The position numbers and the translations under genes were made by a program. This document shows positions 17,901 to 25,692 of a stretch of DNA of 64,000 nt, in pieces. Every line of letters begins with the position of its first letter. Position 1 is the stretch's first letter. The notes under the pieces were generated by a model. It made no database searches. It saw only the letters and a program-made list of their open reading frames with translations, and had not been told where the DNA came from. Source of the stretch: Cocleimonas flava (GTDB taxonomy: Bacteria; Pseudomonadota; Gammaproteobacteria; Thiotrichales; Thiotrichaceae); assembly GCF_004339015.1 (NCBI RefSeq), contig NZ_SMFQ01000003.1, positions 620,001-684,000 on the forward strand. Reading direction: 5' to 3'.

Positions 17901-18404
17901 ACGCTGGAAGAACTGGCTACCGGCGAGGATGGTTTAATCCTGATTGGTGGTCCGCAAGTGATGAAAGGCTATCTCAACCAACCCGACAAAACCGCTGAAG
18001 TTATCGTCGAAATGGACAAGTATCGCTGGTACAAAAGTGGAGATAAGGGCCATTTGGATTCTGATGGCTTCTTGACCATTGTCGATCGTTATTCCAGGTT
18101 TGCAAAACTAGGTGGAGAGATGGTCAGCCTTTCTGCCGTAGAAGAAAAAATCAGAGGTGCTCTGGGCGATCCAGAACTTGAATTAGTCGCGGTGAATTTA
18201 CCCGATGATAAAAAAGGGGAAAAAGTAACGCTATTAATCGTCAATGAAATGTCCGCCAGAGAGATCAAGAAAGCGTTGATTGATGCCGAGATGAATCCGC
18301 TGATGATTCCTTCTGCTTTTATCAATGTGAATGCGGTTCCGACTCTGGGTAGCGGCAAAACTGATTTCGCAACCTCCAAAAAAGTGGCTTTGGGAGAGTT
18401 ATAA
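14955..18404 (+). CDS. aas: Three-domain LplT-Aas fusion: lysophospholipid flippase, acyltransferase and acyl-ACP synthetase
   Basis: The 1149-aa protein joins three activities. Residues 1 to about 415 are an MFS transporter like LplT. Next comes a PlsC acyltransferase with NHISFVDW (about 450, H-x4-D) and FPEGT (about 521). An AMP-binding acyl ligase follows, with LFSSGSEGNPKGVELS (about 792) and YGTTET (about 933). Such fusions import 2-acyl-lysophosphatidylethanolamine across the inner membrane and re-acylate it. In E. coli the functions are two genes, lplT and aas; the fused form is common in other proteobacteria. The ATG overlaps the stop of a seven-codon ORF. Confidence 0.9.
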   Translation: MKNALKVTGLFTFLAVAFLNAFVDLGHKIIIQNTIFKNYDGSELIVLTSIVNALILLPFILLFTPTGYISDKYAKNSVMRVSAWVALGITLLITFSYYQGWFWVAFAMTFLLAMQSAFYSPSKYGYVKGLVGDRRLAQANGLLQAVTTTGILLGTFFFSILFEKIIVGFEITDKDSLIAMMAPLGWVLVGLTTIELVLAYRLPQTNKTNHKMKFRWDDYIRGRTQVRNIRLVRRQPYIWLSILGLSIFWAISQVVLATYPAYAKEFLGITNTAMVQGLMAFAGIGVMIGSLIAGRVSRDHIETGLVPVGAIGITISLILVRAFDSSLLQALNFMFLGVMGGFIVVPLNALLQYHAQNNQLGRVLATNNLIQFSVMLLFLAITTVLSYYKFGSTGILWGLALIAFIGTLYAVFKIPESLLRFIVARIFAARYRMKVLGFENLPHSGGMLLLGNHISFVDWALVQIASPRQLKFVIERGYYERWYLNGVLKMFGAIPINSGDSAESLDMINKLLKDGKSVCLFPEGTISRTGQLSEFKRGYQRAIEGTNAKIVPFYLHGLWGSRFSRSSGFLKDSRQSGFKRDVIVAFGKPLPAETTPDQLKRRVFDLSFASWQKYSKTLDPIPVSWLKTAKRMSFQMAATDITGEPVSHHKFITGVFAFSSLIKKNSPEKNIGILVPASVGGAITNMAVMAAGKTAVNLNFTSSPEAIQGSIKSADIKTVYTSKKFILKLEQRGIKIKEILPETKLIYLEEFKEKLSKARMLFTLLSVMLLPTRILQWVFIKPIKLEDTAAILFSSGSEGNPKGVELSHLNLAANSRQIADTLNTREDDVVMSTLPTFHAFGLLATTFMPLSEGIPIICHPDPTDVVTIAKGVARHQATVLFGTSTFLRLYTMNKKVHPLMLRSLRLVIAGAERLNPDTRDAFTLKFNKQLLEGYGTTETSPVAAVNIPDELDTNYWKPQLGNKLGTVGMPLPGTSLRIVDPHTLEELATGEDGLILIGGPQVMKGYLNQPDKTAEVIVEMDKYRWYKSGDKGHLDSDGFLTIVDRYSRFAKLGGEMVSLSAVEEKIRGALGDPELELVAVNLPDDKKGEKVTLLIVNEMSAREIKKALIDAEMNPLMIPSAFINVNAVPTLGSGKTDFATSKKVALGEL

Positions 18405-18466
18405 CAACAAGGAGTGCAATCAAACAAGCAAATAGCATGATTCAATATTGTTTTGATAATTGATTG

Positions 18467-18505
18467 TCACCCCCCTACTTACAGGCACTTTTTTAGAAAG
18501 TGCCT
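18467..18505 (+). repeat. Polar C6 repeat, copy 6, with partial second arm
   Basis: CACCCCCCTACTT, then ACAGGCACTTTTTT, followed after AG by AAAGTGCCT. The right part forms AGGCACTTT/AAAGTGCCT, so a short remnant of the second arm is present. It lies between two + strand genes. Confidence 0.88.
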
Positions 18506-18593
18506 AAATTTTAACCATTTTTAATAACATACAAGAATATGGTGTAAAAGATTGCTAGGCTTAAAGTGAATTTTTCAACAACAAGGATGATGT

Positions 18594-19589
18594 ATGGAAA
18601 AAATCAGCACGATGCTAGCAAACATGCGCAACTTAAAATCAGCAACGATGTCCGCTCACGAATCACGAGACATTTACTTTAAAACATTATTTGCTGATCC
18701 TTACGGCTTAAAAAATAAAAAATATGATTGGGGCGGTGAAAACACTTTTGTTTACTTTTCCTTACTAGTTTACGGAATTGGTATTGCCACACTTCTGGCA
18801 CTGGAAGCCAATGGAGTTCTCCCCGAAATAAACCCTAATATTTATTTCGCGTTTATATTTGCAGTATTCATCGAATTATTGGGGAAAGTGGTTTTTTCAT
18901 GGAGCATCCATCGCTTCAAAATAAAAATTAACTACATTAGAAAGCTGGCGATAAGGCCCTGGCGTAAATTAAAGATATATGTCATTACCCTGTTCTTTGT
19001 TATTGAGGGTAAAGACGCTGTCCATATTATTTGTATGTTGTTTTTTATGGACCAACTGAAAACCATCTTTACAGAATGGAATGTCATCAGACGAAGAGTT
19101 CCCATATTAGCGTATGCATTTGTAGCATGGGACCGTATTGAAGACAGGCCCTATACACTTCGCTATGACATGCTTGAAGATATTCTGAGATTCATTGTTT
19201 ACTTACCCTTCATCATTATCTTTGGTAAGGCATCAATCATCATTATGATTCCGAACTTGATTAACGAGTTTGGCGATGGATTGGCAGAACCTGTGGGGAT
19301 TCGCTTTGGTCGTCATAAATACCGCACGCGATCATTGTGGTACAACGGTAAATTCTGGAATGGCGATTTCCAACGCAGCCTTGAAGGCAGTGCCATGGTG
19401 TACATAATTTCAGTGGTGGTATTGCTGATGTATAGCGACCTATTCACCAGCACCCAGTTGATTATTTCGTTGATATTCTTACCGATTATTATGACGGTAG
19501 CAGAAGCCTTTAGTCCGCATACCAATGATGGACCAATGCTGGCATTAACCGGATGTTCCTTCCTCTGGGTGACGATGAATTTCACCTAG
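18594..19589 (+). CDS. Phytol/dolichol-kinase-like membrane protein
   Basis: The 331-aa protein has about eight hydrophobic segments. The C-terminal third carries GDGLAEPVGIRFGRH (about residue 226), RSLEGSAMVYI (about 260) and EAFSPHTNDGPML (about 303). These match the GDG-x-A-x-x-x-G-x-x-x-G, K/R-S-x-E-G-S and E-x-x-S/T-P blocks of the CTP-dependent SEC59/DGK1/VTE5 lipid kinases. Such enzymes phosphorylate phytol, dolichol or diacylglycerol; the substrate here is unknown. The N-terminal half is longer than in typical phytol kinases. AAGGATG precedes the ATG. It follows the Aas fusion on the same strand, which suggests a lipid role. Confidence 0.65.
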   Translation: MEKISTMLANMRNLKSATMSAHESRDIYFKTLFADPYGLKNKKYDWGGENTFVYFSLLVYGIGIATLLALEANGVLPEINPNIYFAFIFAVFIELLGKVVFSWSIHRFKIKINYIRKLAIRPWRKLKIYVITLFFVIEGKDAVHIICMLFFMDQLKTIFTEWNVIRRRVPILAYAFVAWDRIEDRPYTLRYDMLEDILRFIVYLPFIIIFGKASIIIMIPNLINEFGDGLAEPVGIRFGRHKYRTRSLWYNGKFWNGDFQRSLEGSAMVYIISVVVLLMYSDLFTSTQLIISLIFLPIIMTVAEAFSPHTNDGPMLALTGCSFLWVTMNFT

Positions 19590-19622
19590 GTCATATAAAA
19601 GTATTGTTTAAGTTTTGCTTAA

Positions 19623-19669
19623 GCCACCCCCCTACTTTAAGGCATATTTTTTTAAATTAGAGGGGTGAC
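19623..19669 (+). repeat. Polar C6 repeat, copy 7, with degenerate second arm
   Basis: GCCACCCCCCTACTTTAA with AGGCATATTTTTTT, then TTAAATTAGAGGGGTGAC as a diverged inverted arm. The arms pair over 18 positions with three mismatches. It lies between two convergent genes, so it may serve as a two-way terminator. Confidence 0.88.
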
Positions 19670-19675
19670 TTACTT

Positions 19676-19724
19676 AGCTATATAGAAAAAATAGTTAAAT
19701 AGAAAAATAGCTAATTAGAAAAAT
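19676..19724. repeat. Three tandem copies of a 16-17-bp unit
   Basis: Units AGCTATATAGAAAAAAT, AGTTAAATAGAAAAAT and AGCTAATTAGAAAAAT follow one another directly and end seven bases before the comEC stop codon on the opposite strand. Confidence 0.75.
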
Positions 19725-19730
19725 TAACCC

Positions 19731-22160
19731 CTATCGGCTCCAAAAACCTCGGTTAGTGAGTCGATAGGAATTTGTCTTGATCTCACCCTCATTCGCAGGG
19801 AAGCTAATTAGAATTGCGCCATGATCGACTGTATTCATTAAAGTCACCCCCCTACTTTGGTAACGTTTTTCTATCTCGGCTTTAGGATGTCCAAAGCGAC
19901 TTCGATACCCTGCCGTAATCAAAGCAATATCAGGTGATACCGCTTCAATAAAGGCAATCGAAGATGATGTTTTACTACCATGGTGCGGCACTGTCATAAC
20001 ATCTGCATGCAGTTTTTGCGGAGCAGTTTCGAGTAAATTATTTTCAGCTAACTGTTGGATATCACCCGTTATCAGCAATGTATGATAAGCATTCGACACT
20101 CTTAATACACAGGATCGGTTATTGTCATTCTCTGGGTACACAGCCGGTGGCGAGAGTATCTCAAAGTCGACATTATCCCATCTCCATTTCTTGCCCATTT
20201 CACAGGCATCTATCTTTACCTTATCCAAAACCGTGGGATCACTACTCACGACAGAGCTAACGGGTATATTGTCATAGATGTATTTAGCACCACCTCGGTG
20301 ATCGATATCCTCATGAGATATCAATAAGGTATCAACCTTTGTAATACCTTTAGCCCGTAAATAAGGAATAACCACCAGCTTGCCTATATCAAAGTTGTTA
20401 CTCGCACGAGCACCCGTATCGTAAACCAGCGTATGTGATTTTGTTTGAATGACTGAAGCCATGCCTTGCCCCACATCGAGCATTGTATAACTGAACTCAC
20501 CATCGCTTGTTTTTGCCGGGGAGAATAAAACAGCAGGAATGATTAATACCGCACCCAACCAACGCGCGGGGAAACCTTTGGGTAGAAAGATAAAGAGAAG
20601 CCCCATGAATGATAAAGTCAAATAAACAGTGGGAATTTCAGAAGGATGGAAATTTGAGAGGATTGTGCCATCGACTAGCTCCAATCCCTTAAACAGGTAA
20701 TCGATCGCTACGGCAGCTATTTTGAATAGAGTATCGGACAAGACCCCAGATATTGGCATTAATATCAGAGCAACCAGACTTAAAGGCACAACCACCAAAG
20801 ACACCCACGGAATAGCAAATAAATTCGCAACCGGAGAGGTTAAAGAAGCGGTACCGAAAAACAAAATGGTTAACGGCAGCATGGCTAACGAAATCAACAA
20901 CTGTAATTTCACCATCATCCAGCGAGGCTTTTGCTGCTGGCGTTTGATGAAAAACAGAATAATTGCCACCGCCATAAAAGATAGCCAGAAACTAATCGTC
21001 ATCGCCGCCAGTGGATCCAGCAATAACACCAAAATCAATGCAACCGCTAATACAGTCGAGGAATCGTAATTCTTCCGACTATTTAAACCCCACACACCTA
21101 TCACGACCATCAATAAGGCACGCTGAGTAGGCAATGTAAAACCAGCTAACATCGCATATATCAACGCAAACACCACACCAACAATTGAGCCAGCTATGCG
21201 CACAGGGACCCACTCATTCAAACGTGGAAATAATCTCCACAGCAACATAATCGGTAAAAAGGCAAAGCTCGCGAGTAAAGCGATATGCAAACCTGAGATG
21301 GCAATCAAATGACTGGTGCCAGATTGTTGCAATAATTCCCACTGTCTATCATCCAGCTTGGTTCTGACTGCAACTGTGAGAGCACTCAGCACAGCCGCAG
21401 AGGTTTTGTTTTCGACATTGCTTTGAATCGTTTCATGGATATTTTGGCGCAAGCGATTAATCGAATACCAGGCAGATGGAGCGATTCGTTTATTGAGTGT
21501 TAGTGATTTACGTACATAACCTGTGGCTCTGATCCGTTCGGTGAATAACCACTTCTCATAATCAAAACCACCGGGATTGAGAAAGCCGTTTGGCTGTTTT
21601 AAGCGAACAACAAATTGCCACTTTTCACCCGCATTTAGTAATTGATGATGCCTAAACCAGCCTAGTCTGACATTTCCTTTAAAATCTAACGGCGTATTGA
21701 TATTTTTTTGAACGATAGTCTGCGATGTTGCTTCTGAATCATTGAGCCGTGTTGTGTTATTGATCAGTTCTGCGTTTTCTACCTTGAAAATAAATCGTAC
21801 ACCTTCATCCGTAGAATTCGGAATATCGTGAATTTTACCCTCGAGTAAAATCTCCTGACCTTGCAGTTGGCTGGGTAAACGATTATTGATTTGAGTGTGT
21901 GCTGCATAAGCAGCGATGCTGAAACCAAACAGGAAAACGATGACCGATTTCAGGGCAGTTATCAAAGAATGTGTATATTTATTCTGATTAAATGATTTAT
22001 AACCCTTGAAGTACGGTAATAAAAGTACAATGATTAGAGCTAAGCTCATAGGTAACAATACATATAAAAATGTAGATATAGAAACAAGACTATTTGGTAT
22101 GGTCTGAAAGAACTGGAGCGTTACCGTGCCCAGTAAAAATAGAATTGAATAAATCCGCAT
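19731..22160 (-). CDS. comEC: ComEC/Rec2 DNA uptake channel
   Basis: The 809-aa inner-membrane protein has the three ComEC parts. There is an N-terminal DUF4131/OB-like region after two or three helices. A central polytopic competence domain follows, with HLIAISGLHIALLAS. The C-terminal metallo-beta-lactamase-like domain has SHEDIDHRGG, the H-x-D-x-D-H metal motif, and VPHHGSKTS. It transports one strand of transforming DNA into the cytoplasm. A copy of the C6 repeat lies in frame near the C-terminus (19843-19870) as YQSRGVT. A DUF2062 gene diverges 70 bases upstream. Confidence 0.93.
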   Translation of the reverse strand: MRIYSILFLLGTVTLQFFQTIPNSLVSISTFLYVLLPMSLALIIVLLLPYFKGYKSFNQNKYTHSLITALKSVIVFLFGFSIAAYAAHTQINNRLPSQLQGQEILLEGKIHDIPNSTDEGVRFIFKVENAELINNTTRLNDSEATSQTIVQKNINTPLDFKGNVRLGWFRHHQLLNAGEKWQFVVRLKQPNGFLNPGGFDYEKWLFTERIRATGYVRKSLTLNKRIAPSAWYSINRLRQNIHETIQSNVENKTSAAVLSALTVAVRTKLDDRQWELLQQSGTSHLIAISGLHIALLASFAFLPIMLLWRLFPRLNEWVPVRIAGSIVGVVFALIYAMLAGFTLPTQRALLMVVIGVWGLNSRKNYDSSTVLAVALILVLLLDPLAAMTISFWLSFMAVAIILFFIKRQQQKPRWMMVKLQLLISLAMLPLTILFFGTASLTSPVANLFAIPWVSLVVVPLSLVALILMPISGVLSDTLFKIAAVAIDYLFKGLELVDGTILSNFHPSEIPTVYLTLSFMGLLFIFLPKGFPARWLGAVLIIPAVLFSPAKTSDGEFSYTMLDVGQGMASVIQTKSHTLVYDTGARASNNFDIGKLVVIPYLRAKGITKVDTLLISHEDIDHRGGAKYIYDNIPVSSVVSSDPTVLDKVKIDACEMGKKWRWDNVDFEILSPPAVYPENDNNRSCVLRVSNAYHTLLITGDIQQLAENNLLETAPQKLHADVMTVPHHGSKTSSSIAFIEAVSPDIALITAGYRSRFGHPKAEIEKRYQSRGVTLMNTVDHGAILISFPANEGEIKTNSYRLTNRGFWSR
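19843..19870 (+). repeat. Polar C6 repeat, copy 8, inside comEC
   Basis: GTCACCCCCCTACTTT matches the intergenic core exactly and is followed by GGTAACGTTTTT. On the coding strand it is read AGT AGG GGG GTG ACT, using the AGG and GGG codons that are rare in AT-rich gammaproteobacteria. That makes a chance match from protein conservation less likely. Confidence 0.75.
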
Positions 22161-22230
22161 GAAAGTCTTATTTGTATTATTCGTCTGATTATTATGATTT
22201 AGATTTCGTATTTAGATAAAATATTAACAT

Positions 22231-22803
22231 ATGCCACGTAAGTTCCTGAAACGCTATTCTCCTAGCCCGAAAACAATTCGGGATAATAAGGCATTATCTT
22301 ATTTAGGTGAGGATATTCATCGCCCTAGTTTGTGGCATATGAACCGAAACTCGGTATCGAAAGCATTTGCCATCGGTTTATTCTGTACCTGGATACCCTT
22401 TCCCCTACAAACCATTATCGCTGCATTGCTTGCCATTTTCTATCGTGCGCATTTACCGATATCCGTGGCATTAGTCTTTATAACCAATCCAATTACAATT
22501 CCGCCGATGTTCTACTTCGCCTATAAATTAGGTAGCGTCATGCTGGGCGTAGAACTAGAATCAGTCCCCATGGACTTGAGCTGGGAATGGTTTTCATCGA
22601 CATTACATCAAATCTGGCAACCTTTATTATTTGGCTGTTTGATCTTGGCCATCGTTTCATCGGCAGTGGGATATTTTACAATCAACACTATTTGGCGCAA
22701 AAATATTAAACACCGCTGGAAATGTCGTGTAGACGAACGCGAAGCAGCGCGCGCCAAACAATCAATGCTGAGCGAAATCAAAAAAGCGATGAAAGATAGC
22801 TAG
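22231..22803 (+). CDS. DUF2062 membrane protein
   Basis: The 190-aa protein has three hydrophobic segments and the DUF2062 hallmarks AIGLFCTWIPFPLQTIIAAL and FITNPITIPPMFYFAYKLG. The N-terminus (MPRKFLKRYSPSP) is basic and the C-terminus is a basic helix. Family members are inner-membrane proteins of unknown function and are often encoded beside comEC in gammaproteobacteria, as here in divergent orientation. The intergenic 70 bases must hold both promoters. Confidence 0.88.
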   Translation: MPRKFLKRYSPSPKTIRDNKALSYLGEDIHRPSLWHMNRNSVSKAFAIGLFCTWIPFPLQTIIAALLAIFYRAHLPISVALVFITNPITIPPMFYFAYKLGSVMLGVELESVPMDLSWEWFSSTLHQIWQPLLFGCLILAIVSSAVGYFTINTIWRKNIKHRWKCRVDEREAARAKQSMLSEIKKAMKDS

Positions 22804-22826
22804 TGGCTATTAACGCTAGCGAACTA

Positions 22827-23420
22827 TTATCTCAGTAATATCCGCAAGCCTTTTCGGTCGTTTATGACTCTCAACATCCCTGCAAAAGGCATATCAATCA
22901 ACTGCTGACTGGCTAATGGCATGCCTAGAATAATACCCAAAATGGCACGGGTTACGCCCAAATGCGTCACCAATAAAACATGTTCGCCTTCATAGGCTGT
23001 CAGGATTTTCCCGAATGCGTCGTTTACCCGAGGTGTAAAAAACTCCAATAACTCTGCATTTTCTGGGCGGTTATTGACCGGATCGTCGAAGAAATTCCAA
23101 TAATCCTCTTCTGATTCATGGAATATTTCAGTCGCGGTTCGTCCTTCCCATTTTCCGTAACCAGCTTCTCTAAAATTCTCTACCACTTCAACAGGGATTT
23201 TTTTACTTGTACCTAATTGTTGTGCAAATTCATAACAACGTAACATGGGGGAGCTTATTATCGCAGACCAGTCCGCTGGATTAGCCTCGACACTGTGTTG
23301 CATCTGTTGCCAACCTGTTTTACTTAAATGATGGTCTGTGCCACCGCCGCGATACATTGTCCCGCCTTCAGGTTCACCATGTCGGAGGATGTCAATTATG
23401 GTTGTGGTTTGATTAGTCAT
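22827..23420 (-). CDS. Histidine phosphatase family protein
   Basis: The 197-aa protein has the phosphoglycerate-mutase-like RHG motif in IDILRHGEPEGG and a second His in LLVTHLGVTRAIL, the two catalytic His residues. The arrangement resembles alpha-ribazole phosphatase (CobC) and related small-molecule phosphatases. No cobalamin genes are nearby, so the substrate is left open. It follows ampD by 17 bases and is probably co-transcribed. Confidence 0.85.
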   Translation of the reverse strand: MTNQTTTIIDILRHGEPEGGTMYRGGGTDHHLSKTGWQQMQHSVEANPADWSAIISSPMLRCYEFAQQLGTSKKIPVEVVENFREAGYGKWEGRTATEIFHESEEDYWNFFDDPVNNRPENAELLEFFTPRVNDAFGKILTAYEGEHVLLVTHLGVTRAILGIILGMPLASQQLIDMPFAGMLRVINDRKGLRILLR

Positions 23421-23437
23421 TGTACGTTTATCTCTAT

Positions 23438-24079
23438 TTATCTCTGTCCATCGTTATCTATTTCAGTATCTGTCTCAAGTTTTGCATTAGCGGGGAGCTG
23501 CACATCAAGCGCGTCACTTAAAGAATCCCATCTAAAATAAGGCCCTGGATCGGTTTTACGACCCGGTGCAATATGTTCGTGACCAGTGATATTTTCTTTG
23601 GATAATGACGGATAGCGTTTCAGCAAAGCAGTTAGCGTTTGTTCCAGTGTCTGATATTGAACCTCGGTAAATGGTTCAAAATCCGTACCTTCCATCTCAA
23701 TACCAATCGAGAAATCATTACACACACTTCGACCTAAATAGCTGGATTCTCCCGCATGCCAGGCACGTTTTTCAAAAGGTACGTATTGAACAACTTCGCC
23801 TTCACGTCTAATCAATAGATGACTAGAAACCCGTAAATGGTCGATTTCTTTATAGAAGGGATGCTCATCCCTATCGAGTGTATTGGTGAATAGCTGATCG
23901 ATTCCGTCACCACCAAATTCATTGGGAGGAAGGCTGATATTGTGAATAACGATTAAAGAAATATCATCAATGTCTGGACGCTCATCGTGATTTGGCGACG
24001 GGCATACCCTCGCACTTTCTAAAAAACCTTTATTAATCGTGCTGTTTGGTTCTGGGCGTTTTGTTTCAATTTTTGGCAT
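23438..24079 (-). CDS. ampD: 1,6-anhydro-N-acetylmuramyl-L-alanine amidase
   Basis: The 213-aa cytoplasmic zinc amidase cleaves the stem peptide from recycled anhydro-muropeptides. IVIHNISLPP gives the first zinc His and VSSHLLI a conserved second. GHEHIAPGRKTDPG gives the third His and the K-T-D-P-G active-site loop. SARVCPSPNHDERP matches the usual AmpD N-terminus. The ATG at 24079 is preferred over an upstream TTG at 24100 because it fits the family length better. AmpD loss in other species raises AmpC beta-lactamase, but no ampC or ampR is seen here. Confidence 0.92.
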   Translation of the reverse strand: MPKIETKRPEPNSTINKGFLESARVCPSPNHDERPDIDDISLIVIHNISLPPNEFGGDGIDQLFTNTLDRDEHPFYKEIDHLRVSSHLLIRREGEVVQYVPFEKRAWHAGESSYLGRSVCNDFSIGIEMEGTDFEPFTEVQYQTLEQTLTALLKRYPSLSKENITGHEHIAPGRKTDPGPYFRWDSLSDALDVQLPANAKLETDTEIDNDGQR

Positions 24080-24118
24080 ATTGGTATTATGCCAGAACAA
24101 AGCGGATACGGTAAAAGG

Positions 24119-24145
24119 TCACCCCCCTACTTTAAGGCACTTTTT
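24119..24145 (+). repeat. Polar C6 repeat, copy 9
   Basis: TCACCCCCCTACTTT followed by AAGGCACTTTTT. Both neighbours (ampD and the CPA2 antiporter) are on the minus strand, so for their transcripts the A-run comes before the G-run. An intrinsic terminator would be the other way round. Confidence 0.9.
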
Positions 24146-24183
24146 CTTTATATTTAGGTTAACTGATTCGTACGAAATTAAAT

Positions 24184-25590
24184 CTAAACCTTTTTAACCA
24201 TAGTTCTATCAATAGACCATTTCAGAACAATCGGTGAGATCAGTGTCGTTATTATCACCATAATGACAACAGCACTAAAAACATCATCACCAATAACACC
24301 CAGCCCTTTTCCGATACTGGCAAATATCAAACCTACTTCGCCACGTGGAATCATACCGATACCAATCACAAATCGATTCACACCTTTACCAGCAGCTAGA
24401 CCAGATAGGAGCTTTCCAATGATTGCTACGACTGTAAACATAACGGCCAGCCAGATTGTTTGCGTTTCGAGAAAGGTTTTTAGATTAACCTGCATTCCCA
24501 TCAAAACAAAAAACACAGGAGCAAACAGACTTTCAATCGGATTAATCAGTTCCTGAGTGGTCGGCGAATAATCAAAATTTCCATTTTCATCACAATGTTG
24601 ACTTCTTTTTTTACTATCACCAAAGTGTTCATCATTTACAATTAAGCCAGCTGCAAACGCACCTACAATTGATGCCAAACCAATAAAGCTAGTAAACGCT
24701 GCCATTAGAAAAGCAAGGGCTAGTGGGAATAACAGTTTTACCTGAAATTTACTGAATACCTGATAAAACTTACTCACCAGCCACCCAACAGTTTTTTCAC
24801 CAAAGAGTAATACCAAGGCGATGAAACCAATCGATAATAAGAGAATTTGTGAGACATCGGCTATTTGAACACTACCGGTAGAGACAATTCCGATGACTAT
24901 TGCGAGGATAATCAGACCTAAAATATCATCGATTACCGCGGCACCTAAAATGACACGAGCTTCTTTGCTTTTAAATCTGTCTAAATCTTTTAAAACACGC
25001 GCGGTAATACCGACACTGGTTGCGCTTAATGTAGCCCCGATAAATAAATGGGTGGGTGTTGATACTTCTGGCAGAAACCAGCTACTGGCAATATACCCCA
25101 GTGAAAATGGTGCGACCACACCAATAATGGAAACAAACAAAGAGCGTTTGCCGACCTTGATCATATCGGTGACTGAGTTCTCTAAGCCAATCATAAACAG
25201 TAGCATAATTACACCAAGGTTGGAGAACAACCAAAGCGTCATGGTCATCAGCAATGTATCCATTGCATGAGGACCTACAATAAAGGAAATTAATTCTTGA
25301 GAGATTCCGCCTTCGGCTAATTCATTGGCGTTAAAGACATGCATTGCGGCATCATTGATACTGGAACCCGTTCGCCACACTTCTTCTAGCAATCTCTGCG
25401 CATCATCAAGATGCATAATCACAGTCGCTAATGGGTTACCTAACCAATAGGCAATATTACCCAGCAACACCCCGATCAATAATTCACCAAGCACTGAAGC
25501 CTGATTGAAACGCAATGCAAGACCACGACCAATAGAAGCCATGCCGATAATAACGGCGAGCTCTAGCAATATAAATGAGAAGGGTTCCAT
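24184..25590 (-). CDS. CPA2-family cation:proton antiporter
   Basis: The 468-aa protein has about 12 membrane segments and no C-terminal TrkA domain. The VLGAAVIDDILGLIIL motif carries the paired Asp residues of the CPA2 ion site, and FASIVGAFAAGL-like helices are present. It most likely exchanges Na+ or K+ for protons. The segment between helices near residue 40-90 (about 45 residues including AQRLLEEVWRTG) is longer than usual. It is the second antiporter of the window besides NhaA. Confidence 0.87.
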   Translation of the reverse strand: MEPFSFILLELAVIIGMASIGRGLALRFNQASVLGELLIGVLLGNIAYWLGNPLATVIMHLDDAQRLLEEVWRTGSSINDAAMHVFNANELAEGGISQELISFIVGPHAMDTLLMTMTLWLFSNLGVIMLLFMIGLENSVTDMIKVGKRSLFVSIIGVVAPFSLGYIASSWFLPEVSTPTHLFIGATLSATSVGITARVLKDLDRFKSKEARVILGAAVIDDILGLIILAIVIGIVSTGSVQIADVSQILLLSIGFIALVLLFGEKTVGWLVSKFYQVFSKFQVKLLFPLALAFLMAAFTSFIGLASIVGAFAAGLIVNDEHFGDSKKRSQHCDENGNFDYSPTTQELINPIESLFAPVFFVLMGMQVNLKTFLETQTIWLAVMFTVVAIIGKLLSGLAAGKGVNRFVIGIGMIPRGEVGLIFASIGKGLGVIGDDVFSAVVIMVIITTLISPIVLKWSIDRTMVKKV

Positions 25591-25692
25591 ACTCTCATTA
25601 TCAACTAATACAGATTATTTATAGTTGATATTAATCAGACTCGATATTGATAGTTACATTCAATTTAGCCCTGCTTTTACTCTATTTTAATA

